64,000 nt of DNA from Amorphophallus konjac (taxonomy: Eukaryota > Streptophyta > Magnoliopsida > Alismatales > Araceae): positions 162,546,334-162,610,333 of the forward strand of contig CM040120.1 of NCBI GenBank assembly GCA_022559845.1, given 5' to 3'. The position numbers and the translations under genes are program-made. Positions 54,844 to 64,000 of this stretch are shown here, piece by piece. Position 1 is the first letter of the stretch, and every line of letters starts with the position of its first letter. Under the pieces are notes generated by a model, which was not told the DNA's origin, did no database searches, and saw nothing but the letters and a program-made list of their open reading frames with translations.

Positions 54844-57090
54844 ACAATCCACGATCAGGCAGAGAGTTAACCCAGGAAAGGAACAGGTCAACTTAATCAA
54901 AAGTCTGTGTGTTGAAACCAGAACGTGGTCAAGAACATGCCACTATCAGAAGGACGCGGTTGTCTGTGAGTCGCGAAATGGATAGGCCACAGAAAATGCT
55001 GAAAACTTGAAGTGCTCTCTAACTTTTTAGATTTTTAGGATACAACTAGCTCGGCGTCCTAGTGGGAATCCCAGGCTCGCAGATACATACGGTGGCCTTG
55101 AAACATGAATTCTTAGTCTGGCAGAAAGAATATCGGACGGAGAGACATTCAGTGTCCAAGAAGGTGTTCCTATCATGTGCAATTGAACTAATAGCAATGT
55201 ACCCGAGTACGAGCTTTGTGGAAGCAATGAAACCAAAAATAAGATGAGAAGGAAATGTGCTAACACATAAACCACCGTGTTACTACTTGAAAATCCCTTT
55301 ATTACAAACTATATAAAATTTTCCTGTGAAAATACACAAGATGAAAATAAGCTTTAAAACCATGCTAAGACTCAATATAAAATCATGTCATGATCATGGA
55401 ATGCAAATAAACAAGATATGGCATAGCTAACTACATATATACAAAGGTTGACCTGGTTACTATTTCGGGTTAACAGAACACAGGTCACGATTCTCCCACG
55501 ACCGCCTTCTGGAGGTCGTGGTTGGTCGGGCGACCGTGGCTTCAAGACGCGGCTTCTGGGTCGACCGCTATCTTTCTGCCGTGAGACAGAGACAATACCG
55601 GCTTTTGCAGGACCCATGTGTATGGCTAATCAACATGTAACTAGTCCAAAATTGACAGGAAAAGCATGCTATCATGGAAATAATGCATGGGGTAGCATAA
55701 ATTAAGAAAAAATTATTATCTTTGTATTAGGGTTGCAGAGACAGTATGCAGTAAAAACCCTATTGTGTGATGATATTAAACAGATGAAATATGATGTGTA
55801 CAATGCATGAAATCATGTAAGGATAGAGGACTTTTACTCTTAACAAGATGTTTAAGCCATTCACGAGACAACCTACCTCTAGGGTTGCTCCTAGCCTTGG
55901 AATTTCTCACCAGAAGAAGACTCCCGTTCCTGCGTTTCCTGCATAGAAACAACAACTTCTACGCTTTCTAACTCCTTGACCGATTGACCTCCTAACACCA
56001 AAATTAGAGGGACGTTAGAAGACACTAAGGAGATTAAATAAATCTAAAGGAATAACTTGAAATGACGACACTATACCTTCGTCCCTTGCGATCTAAAATT
56101 AGAGTTCGCGCATAACAAACATGGGACCTATTTATAGGAATTAACATAGGGTTAGGGTTTTAGTTCGAATTAGAAGTCCTATGGGTTGTCAAGTCGATCC
56201 TCTAAGAGTCCTGGGTAGGTTTCCACTATAGATCACGTCGATCCATGGCAATTCTGAACATAAATCAGAATTCTTCCGTGTTTAACACTTTTCATTTACG
56301 GAACCTAGTCGCGGTCGAGGAGGGACCGCGACCACTAGATCGCGGTGTCGCGATAGTCCGCGACCTGCCTGGCTTCCCAAAATGTAAATTTAATTCGAAT
56401 TCAACTTCTAATTATCTCCTAATTCCCTTCTTAATTAGGGAACTTACCCAATTATGTGTCTAAGGGTTGGGCTTGGGCCAAAAGGCTTAGAATCAGATCT
56501 TTTTTTTGGTAGGTAATAAGCTTTGTATTAAATGAAAAAGGAGTTGTACATCAGAAGTCTGAAAATCAGAACTATCATGATCAGGGCCACACAGGTTGTG
56601 GTCTTAGAGCTTAATTATGAAATAAAAATAAATCTTTTAAAAATGCATTCTTCCCTTCTAGTCAATCTTTTTTGACCCTGCGCTTCCATGCAACTTCTAG
56701 CATCATCAAGGATGTCTATTAGAAGGTTTGTTTTCATGGTGGAATTGTCATCAAAAATTCTTCTACAGCGTTCCTTCCATATCTTCCAAAGAGTAATGCA
56801 GAATAAAATTCTAGGAAATTTAATCAATTGTCCTGATTGCGGGAATTCAGATTGCAGTTGCTGCAACTCCTGGGCCAAGCCAGTCTTCGGTTGTCTCTAG
56901 TAATTTGGCTATCCATTTAAGTGGGCTTAACCATTTAGTTAATAGCTGGGCCTTTTTATCAAAGGCTTTAATCTATTAAATCAATTAATTAACCCATTAA
57001 GCCCTTAAGCCTCATTAAAAGCTTAAATAAATCATTTTAAAATTTTGAAAATATTTAAAAAATTACTAGAAAATTACCAGGTGTGCTACG
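54844..57090 (-). repeat. G3 3' LTR, part 2 (U3 side)
   Basis: It continues the LTR that N1 interrupts. A minus-strand TATA, CCTATAAATAG, stands at 56,128-56,138. The LTR start is at about 57,090 (CGTAGCACACC, probably TGTAGCAC before a T-to-C change), after the polypurine tract. L2 is inserted at 56,500-56,897. It contains CGCGGTCG, ACCGCGACC and CGCGACCTG words at 55,490-55,570 and 56,308-56,370. With part 1 the LTR is about 3.1 kb. Confidence 0.72.
56500..56897 (-). pseudogene. L2: 5'-truncated LINE insertion
   Basis: On the minus strand a short frame (56,878-56,615) contains ILFCITLWKIWKERCRRIFD, typical of the C-terminus of plant L1-type LINEs. The unit ends in A8 (T8 at 56,500-56,507 on the plus strand), the tail of a reverse-transcribed copy. 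The 5' edge near 56,897 is approximate and I could not define a target duplication. Confidence 0.75.
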
Positions 57091-57110
57091 CCCTCCCCTA
57101 CTAAAAAAGA
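57091..57110 (-). other. G3 polypurine tract
   Basis: The minus strand reads TTTTAGTAGGGGAGGG just before the LTR start, after GGGGACCAAATTC, a sequence commonly found there in plant gypsy elements. Confidence 0.6.
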
Positions 57111-57150
57111 ATTTGGTCCCCAAATTCTCTGCATTAGATTGTGGAGGGCG

Positions 57151-57225
57151 TTCACTTACAATTAAATCGCTCTGAGAATCTTTTGCTCATTGCTTCTTCT
57201 ATTTCCCATGTAGCTTCTGCTAGGG
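57151..57225 (-). pseudogene. G3 pol, last 24 codons
   Basis: The minus strand encodes LAEATWEIEEAMSKRFSERF followed by a stop. EATWE..E is the usual end of plant chromovirus and related gypsy polyproteins, next to the chromodomain region. C2 is inserted at 57,225 and removes the rest from view. Confidence 0.75.
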
Positions 57226-59227
57226 TGCACAGCTTGGATCTCGAGCGGGGGTGAATAGATCCCCCAATTAAAAACTATGCTCAATGAGACTCTAATTCAA
57301 ATACAAGGCAAGCTAGATAAACTGCCCAACTGGTAAGACACAATATTGAATACTTGGTGTGGGACAAATACACTCCTTCACCAGCAAATCTCGTAACCCA
57401 TAATGCACAACAACAACCTTCAAGGAGCTCACATGGTATACTCCGCTAACCCGCTTAGCACCAAGAGTGATGAAGGGAAAATACAAGCAAACAGCAAACC
57501 ATAATGCAAATAGGTTTTTTAGGTGGTTCGATCTGCCTCAACAGATCTACGTCCACCCCTCACTCAACTCTGAGTGAGGTATATTGCTGATTCCACGGCT
57601 TAAATCCTCTGATCCACAGCTTCGGGGACGAATCCCTACAGACTGTTGATCCACAGCTTTGGGGATGAATCCCAGACCGATGAGCCTCACAGCTTGCTTA
57701 ACTCGAGGAACACGTCCTCACCGCTGAGCCTCACAGCTTGCTGTTCGAGGAACCAATCCTCGCCGCTGTCACACAGCTTGACAATCCGCTGAGCATCACA
57801 GCTTGCTCCGCTGTCACACAGCTTAACAAAGAGTTTGCGTAAAAGGAAAACAACAAAAGGAAATCGTTCACAGATAGAAAACATTATAGCTCAAATGAGC
57901 ATCGACTCTGGATCTGATCCAGAAGTCGAACCTTCAACCCTCTTCAATGAACCTTCAGATCTCCGACTGCAACTCTACAACACAACACTCTATTTTTCTT
58001 TCCACTCCTCTCTAAAATTCTTTTCTCTCCGATTCAATCTTTTTCTTCTCTGTTCTCTTCTATTTTCCAACTCTTTTTTTCTTGTATACTCCTTCTTATC
58101 TCGTCGTAAGAAGGATCCTCTTTTATATCCTCGAGCTGATTCTTGTGATCCCCACAAGATTCCTTCGGCATGTGGAGGGAAGGCTCCCGCCAATTACTTT
58201 TCAGCAAAGAGTAGCTCAATCAAGTCCACGTGTCAGATCTGAATGATGATGAATCTACGTGCCAAATTATTCTGCTTAGCTATTAGCATTGGATCACGTG
58301 GCAGACAATTGATTCTTCAAACCACGTGACCAATTAAGTCTTCGACAACCTCTGCAATTTAGATGTTTGATCAATTTGCCAAAGTCATTTGATGCTGCCA
58401 TATTGATGTTCCTGTCAAACAAGATATGGAATTTTCAAACACTTTATCATCATGTAGATCATGAAATATTGAGTGAGATGCCTAAGGAATGTGGACTTAT
58501 GCATGTTTATAAGGATAAGCAAAATATAGCTAAAACTATGAAGATCAGATAGTGACAAATAGCATGTAATAATGCAGATGCATAGATGCATACATCAAGT
58601 GCATCGACCTGTGAGTGTACACTACAGAATAAATGCAGTAGATCAACTACAACTGCATCGACCTGTGTAAACTAGAGGTAGACCTGACATCATGATGATA
58701 AGGGATGAATGCATGAAGATGTATGAATAGACATGTGCATCAACCTGTTAAACTAACAGGATGAACAAGTACAGCAAGATAGCGTCGACCTGTGTAGGGC
58801 ACAGGTTGACCTGTCGAACTTAGAACAAGTGTAGCTGCATCGACCTATCAAGGCGATGGCTAGTACAACTTATGCTTAAGCATCGACCTGATGTCTCAAG
58901 CGAACATGATTGCATCGACCTGAGTCCAGTGACTAACATAGGTGCATTGACCTGATATGAAGTTAACTCTATGTGTGCATCGACCTTATATGAAGTTAAC
59001 TCTATATGTGCATCGACCCGATGTACTGAATACATGAAGATGCATTGACCTGATGGACTAGACGCGTGTATGGCTGCATCGACCTGAGAACAAAAACTAA
59101 CGTATATGCATCGACCTTATAGAACATCAAGACATATGCTCAGAGAGATAACTCAGTCAACATCATAAATGCAGTTTAATAGCATCATGAATCATAGTGT
59201 GACATCATCAAAACCAGGGTTTCAACA
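57226..59227 (-). repeat. C2 3' LTR (about 2.0 kb)
   Basis: On the minus strand it starts TGTTGAAACCC after the polypurine tract and ends near GGATCTATTCACCCCCGCTC and CAAGCTGTGCA, parallel to the GATCTATTCACCCCTC end of the C1 LTR. TATAAAAG lies at 58,119-58,127 (minus). U3 contains the 14-copy motif array at 58,601-59,118. The outer edge at 57,226 is judged from the end of G3 pol and a CA dinucleotide. Confidence 0.8.
58601..59118 (-). repeat. Array of 14 GCATCGACCTG motifs in C2 U3
   Basis: On the plus strand GCATCGACCTG or a near variant starts at 58,601, 58,655, 58,676, 58,737, 58,782, 58,803, 58,837, 58,880, 58,912, 58,944, 58,977, 59,010, 59,042, 59,076 and 59,108; of these 15 sites, 58,676 and 58,803 are weak. 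The last eight are 32-34 bp apart. The sequence between motifs varies much more than the motifs. It lies 110-630 bp inside the LTR, upstream of the TATA box. Confidence 0.85.
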
Positions 59228-59245
59228 TTCTCCCCCATTTTGATT
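59228..59245 (-). other. C2 polypurine tract
   Basis: The minus strand reads AATCAAAATGGGGGAGAA, directly before the LTR start TGTTGAAACC. It is nearly the same as the C1 tract. Confidence 0.88.
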
Positions 59246-59785
59246 ATGGCAACTATGAGTCACCTACTTATTACAAAACGACTGGCAGCTCATTCATCCA
59301 ACAAGAATGAAAATTTCTTTCATTCCAATCAAAGATACATCATTTCTTGCATTCCAACCAAAGATACAGCAATATATCATTTAAGCACTCATCTAAATAG
59401 ATTCCATTCATTTCAACCAAAAATTTTCAAACTTGTCGATTCATCATTCATTATTCACAGACAAGGATTTTTAAAAAGACAAAGAAATTTCAACACCTAA
59501 TGCTAAAAGTCATAAGACTCAACTAAGGGACACAAGCAACTCAGACCTACATACTACATGCATGACTAATGCACTACTTAAACTACTGTATGCAATGAGA
59601 AAGGTGACTGCTTGCTCCAGCTTGCTGTTCAGATCCGTCTCACTCTCTTCTAGCTTGTTTGACTCAGACATCTTCTCCCCCTTTGACATCATCAAAAAAA
59701 ATGTGAGAGGAAGTGAAGTGGATAACTTCTGCTATTGCTACTCCATTGGAGTGGATGTCCCAGTAGTATCTTTGGACCCAATCTT
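59246..59785 (-). other. C2 3' untranslated region
   Basis: Non-coding. A second polypurine-like CAAAGGGGGAGAAGATG stands at about 59,671-59,688 on the minus strand. The plus-strand frames are chance. Confidence 0.65.
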
Positions 59786-61813
59786 CTAAAAACTAGCATG
59801 AATTTCTTCTGCTGATTTTTGTACTCGATTGGAGACCAAGGTGAGTCTTTCATTGATAGCTAGATTTCTCTCAACCAGGTAGTCTTGATATAGATCAATC
59901 TTTGCTTGAACTACACTGGTGTATTGCCGGATCATGTGAGTAACATGTGTAAGTTGCGCATCTTCGGCTGATGGAAGAACTGGTTCATGTGTAGATGAAA
60001 AATCTGCTCTGTTAGTATCACATTCATCATCGAAAATTGGCTGGGGATAATGATCCTTAAACACTTCAACCATATATTTAATGTCATCTGTCATCAAGTT
60101 CAATTTTTCTTCAATACTGTCATAATTCCCAATGAAATTGCGATGAAGTGACTTTGATTCATGAAAGTATGTTACTGCAGTAGAGAGCTTATCATCATGT
60201 TTAGTTAATTTGTCACTGAACCTGCCAATGTGATTGTCAGCTAAACCAAGAACTCCCTGAGTATCTTGAACTAATTGTCTAAACTTTGCAACAGAAGTGT
60301 GTTTGTCTCGCAAGATGTCAAATAGCCTTCTATCAAGCCTTGTTTCCATACTCAAAATCTTCTATTCCAATTCCGTAATCCTTCCTCCTATTTGCATTTC
60401 CAACTGAATAAATTTATGCTCAATAGCATTTGCCATTTCTCTAATGTTGGAATTTACCATTGCAAATTGAGCAGAAATGAATTGATATAATACTGGAGAG
60501 ACTAGAGTAGGAGCTTGAGTTTGTGCTAGGGAAGAAGGACCTACTGTGTCTTGAGCAAAATGCTGAGAGGGTCTAGGAGGTGAAACATTGTCTTGTGGAT
60601 GTATTTACCTTTCTTGTTGAATATTGGTCTCATGAGATTGGTCATGTATTTCCTGCTGAAATGGAGCAACATGCTCTTTTTCTTCCACTTGTTCTTGATC
60701 TGCTACCTGGTGTTCTGCCTGCTGTTCATCTGCCATTTGTTCTTGCTCCTCAATCTGCTGCTCTGCCTGTTGTTCAATATCTTTAGGCAGCTTTCTCTGA
60801 GGCCTCGCAGCTGTAGTTTTCAGTTTCATGAACTTGTTTATAAAATCCATATTGTAGATGTTAACTCGTGGAATTTCTTTAAATTTCTCATTCTCTAGAG
60901 GTACCTTCATCCTCTTAAACACTGCAGTTAAATGAGCTGCATATGGTAGATGTCTTCTGGCCTGTTTGCGACATCCAATTATTTGAATCATAATTTCTGG
61001 AAGATAGACTTTAATGTTTCTGAATAAACAATAAAACTTAAATCTATGTGTTTTAGTTACTCGAGCTCTTCCTCCACCTTGAGGAGTAATGACAGTAGTA
61101 AACATGTGATGGATTAACCTCTTCAATGGTGGGAATCTTTTGGCATTAAGAGAGGATAGCAAAGTCTGCTTCAAATCTCAGAGATTACTTGGCTGATTAG
61201 TCATGATAGAGTAGGCTTCAAATTCATCATACTGTAGCTCTTTCTCAAACAGTCCTCCCTCAGGTATTCTAAGAGCCTTATGAAGAAAAGGCCGTGAAAG
61301 CTCAATTTCTACCCCCTTTACATATGACCATAACCTAGGTCTATATGGGTCGTATCTTAAGTTCTTATAAAACTCAATAACAAGCTTGGGATAGTAGTAT
61401 CTGTGTTTCCCCATAAATTTCTTCCACCCTTGGAATTTTATCAGTCCCAACAATTCAGGAAATTCATCGAGCATTTGTTGGTCATGAAAATCAACATACC
61501 GTGGAAAGATAATTTTTACAGATTCATCCAGTTCTTCTGCCTCTATTGACATAGTATATGACTCAGCCTTTTCTTCAGATACACTGTAGTCTTCCTCATC
61601 TTCTTGTGTAATCCGACCCCGCTTTACTGATACTTCAGACAATTTTTCTTTTACTTTAGATGATCCCTCTGCTTGCAACTTAGACTTCCCTTTCAAGGAA
61701 TCCCTGTCATGTATGCAGTTGGATCTACCCTCCTTACGAGGTATTTCTACTTCTGGTTGAAGCTTCAACTCAGCTTGTCATTTTCCTTTCCTTCTTGTGA
61801 CAGAAGATGACAT
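59786..61813 (-). pseudogene. C2 env-like ORF (putative plant transposon protein domain)
   Basis: One frame runs from ATG 61,813 (MSSSVTRRKGK) to 59,786, about 675 codons, with stops near 61,778, at 61,178-61,180, 60,605-60,607 and near 60,365. Residues about 80-330 form the domain found in env-like ORFs of SIRE and Athila elements: IIFPRYVDFHDQQMLDEF, then FQGWKKFMGKHRYYYPKLVI and FYKNLRYDPYRPRLWSYVKG. A Gln/Glu-rich stretch follows, then a coiled-coil-like C-terminus (MANAIEHKFIQLEMQIG). I see no signal peptide or clear membrane segment. The domain name is from memory (PF20167-like). Confidence 0.75.
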
Positions 61814-64000
61814 TTTTGAACACAGTGGATGCGGATGGCTCACTTTCATCAGGGATTTGAAGAGATGGAAGGAAGGTGGACAACAGGAGTGAAAAGAGCA
61901 AGATGAAACAGGTGGTTGGTGACTATGAGGACTCTGCGACGTCCATGCGATGGGGTTCAAAGAAAAAGAGCCTTGACCTGAGTATGAGGTTTCGATGAGA
62001 GGAAGATAAAAACAAATAGGGTAGAGTTTTCAAATCATCTGGTAACTTTACCAACTTTGGAGACTTTTACAAAATTTCCCTTCACTTTAAGATATATTAC
62101 ATGGCCTTACAAACCAGGTGGTTTGCTATTTATGGAAGTTAAATCTTAATGCATTAAAGTTCTGAAATTAATCCTATTATGCAACTTTAATAGAAATAAA
62201 ACAAACTTATCAAGGTACTAAGCCCAATCCAAAAACCATCAATCTTACTCATCATTTTCATTAGACATCAGTGGTATAATAATCTTCCTTATATTGAAAA
62301 TAAACAATTAAACACTTCCGAAAAGGCACATAGTCAACCATTTTTTTTATTTTCTTGAGCATTCTAGTATGATTGCACTTTTTGACTCAAGCAGACACGT
62401 TGATCAGACGTAGAATCCCAGGTTACTTAGTGTAATCAACCGTTATGCTTTAATTTATGAACAGAGTTTGCCGCTTTTATCACGACATAACTTCTACATT
62501 TCTTTGATGCAGATTGTCAGTTTCTCCAAATGATAGGCCATTGCTCTGCCATATTTATATTATAAATTTTTATTTACTTTTATAGCGTATTTCCTCACCT
62601 TTTTCAAATTTTTCTTTTGAAAATGTTTAAGAACAATATAAGCAGAAGATTTTCTACCAGAGATGTCTTTTTACTCACAATTTTCAGAAGTTAAGAAGTG
62701 AGTCAGGCAATTCCATTTACAGAATGTTTTAAGACTATTGTAAATGCAAGCTTTGTTAACTTTTGAACAATTAGGCCCAGATTTAACAACAATAAACAGT
62801 AAGTCACTATTTTTGTAAGATCAATAAGTTTCTTTAGATGAAGGAAGTCTTGTAGTGGCATCTCTTAATTCAGTAAAGAAAATAGAATCATTAAGTCAAA
62901 TACTCCCCCTGAATGAATGCATACGAATTCAAGAGAAGACAAGTTGAGATAGGAAGGCACCGACTTAAGAGATAGGGAAATGGCATGAGACCATGGAAGA
63001 TCTAGAACAAATGAAATAGGTGTCCACATCAAAGCAATAGGAAGAATAGAGTCAAATTTGCAAGAATTAAGGCATTGCATCAACCTGTCATCAAGGTACC
63101 ATCGACCTCATGAAGCAGACAAAGACAACAAAAACTTCATCCCAATGCAGTGAGGTCGATGCATTTCCAATCTGCGTCTACCTGCTACACTTAACCAGAG
63201 TGTGTGTTTCATCCAAATTAACTATCGCATTGACTCGACTAAACAATGAGACAACCTCTCATGACTAAGATCAGCGGACCTTTTAGAACAACCTTTCATC
63301 TATCTCAATCAGCACAGTCACTAACATTTCAGATGAAATCAACTCTTTCTCATTCAATGATAAAGTTCAGCCAACTCAAACAAGTGACACCAAGCTTCCC
63401 TTCAGAATGTGTAATATAAGTCTAAACAGACAACATCCCCTTTTCTTTATGCATATGTATGCTAGACAAGAAATATAAAATGCAGATTTGAAACTACACG
63501 CAAGTTAGACCCTTGGTACAAGGCAGAGGACTAGTCTCTACACATAGTGTGGGTTTCCGGACAGAAGTGCTCTGCCTTTCTCCTAGTGTACCATTTTATA
63601 TACCACAGGGTCAACATTTTATGCAATACAATGCAATAAGAATGGTATGCACACTCCCCCTTATCAAAGCAGTTAAGAAGCCAAACATTCACAAATTAAG
63701 ACATGAGGAGTTCTCATCAACTTTGTAAATTTCCATCAAGTTTTAGCAGATGATTCACAGATTGATAATTATGAGCTACCATAGCATGCAATGGAATATC
63801 AGATAAAATGCAGTGTGCAAAACAGTAAGTTCTTTATTTAAAAATAAAATCAACTTATAGATGCCTTGATGAAGCCAATTAAGACAGATACATCAAATAC
63901 TAAAGAAGAAGTAAGATTTGGGGTTTTACCAACTAGTAGGTGCCTTGATTTTATTTTACCCCATTTATTTTCTTCAGTCTCCAAGACACACCTGTAAGAC
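61814..64000 (-). other. C2 region between pol and env-like ORF
   Basis: AT-rich sequence without a supported gene. Minus-strand polypurine-like GGGGGAGT tracts occur at about 62,902-62,909 and 63,653-63,661. GCATCAACCTG, CATCGACCTC and GAGGTCGATGCA words near 63,076, 63,105 and 63,151 repeat the motif of the LTR array. The frame 61,960-61,778 runs into the env-like ORF and may extend its N-terminus. Confidence 0.6.

Larger units (their letters stand above)
57226..64000 (-). mobile_element. C2: Ty1/copia element, SIRE/Maximus type, 3' part
   Basis: The minus strand shows, from right to left, a long pol-to-env region, an env-like ORF (61,813-59,786), a polypurine tract and the 3' LTR. GGGGGAG tracts recur as in C1. 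The gag-pol part and the 5' LTR lie beyond the window. It interrupts G3 pol. Confidence 0.82.

Noticed and set aside
58601..59118. CRISPR-like look of the motif array (short repeat, variable spacers)
   Set aside because: The repeat is only 11 bp, degenerate and lies in a plant LTR; CRISPR repeats are longer, near-identical and prokaryotic.
1..64000. Search for host genes
   Set aside because: All longer frames with recognisable content belong to retroelements; no exon-intron pattern of a host gene was seen.

Overview
This window is nuclear DNA of a large-genome flowering plant, and almost all of it is nested transposable elements. No host gene, rRNA, tRNA or organellar insert was recognised. 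The plant origin follows from the element types. They are Ty3/gypsy elements of the Tat/Ogre type (very long, with an extra antisense reading frame and an archaeal-type RNase H), a chromovirus-like Ty3/gypsy element, Ty1/copia elements of the SIRE/Maximus type (gag-pol in one frame, or an env-like frame), and plant L1-type LINE debris. Element names (E1, T0, T1, T2, C1, C2, S1, S2, N1, G3, L1, L2) are mine.

Left part (1-44,355): a minus-strand Tat-type element, T0, is represented by its 5' LTR (43,123-44,355), and it lies in a LINE (L1, 44,356-45,423). A plus-strand Tat-type element, T1, sits in the T0 leader. T1's integrase end is at 5,832-6,486, its antisense extra ORF is split between 7,722-8,902 and 40,300-41,823, and its 3' LTR is at 42,107-43,051. 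T1 was hit twice. E1, a minus-strand chromovirus-like element (1-5,831, running off the window), broke its integrase. T2, a 31.4-kb minus-strand Tat/Ogre-like element (8,903-40,294; LTRs of 3.1 kb; target duplication CCACC), broke its antisense ORF.

T2 was itself hit twice, each time inside its gag-pol frame. C1 is a complete SIRE/Maximus-type copia element (19,992-30,705, target duplication TGTCC). S1 is a solo LTR related to the E1 LTR (32,263-34,885, target duplication CATCA). Without these guests T2 is about 18.0 kb. It reads ORF1, gag, protease, RT, RNase H, archaeal-type RNase H and integrase, followed by a 3' region with three tandem-repeat arrays.

Right part (44,356-64,000): the 3' LTR of a minus-strand Ty3/gypsy element, G3, is split (45,424-46,675 and 54,844-57,090) by N1 (46,676-54,843). 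N1 is a pol-less LTR element with one 386-codon ORF that joins a piece of gag to sequence I cannot identify. That ORF is interrupted by another solo LTR, S2 (50,175-52,125, target duplication GTAGA). A 5'-truncated LINE (L2) also lies in the G3 LTR. The end of G3 pol is cut by C2, a minus-strand SIRE/Maximus-type element (57,226 to beyond 64,000). C2 has an env-like ORF, and its LTR carries 14 copies of a motif spaced mostly at multiples of about 11 bp.

Nearly every polyprotein is broken by in-frame stops or frameshifts. The most notable points are the chimeric N1 ORF, the phased motif array of C2, a 32-bp segment shared by the LTRs of the gypsy element T2 and the copia element C1, a second gag-type zinc knuckle placed after the protease in T2, and a base-paired hairpin with a compensatory change next to a splice-donor-like site in the E1 and S1 LTRs.
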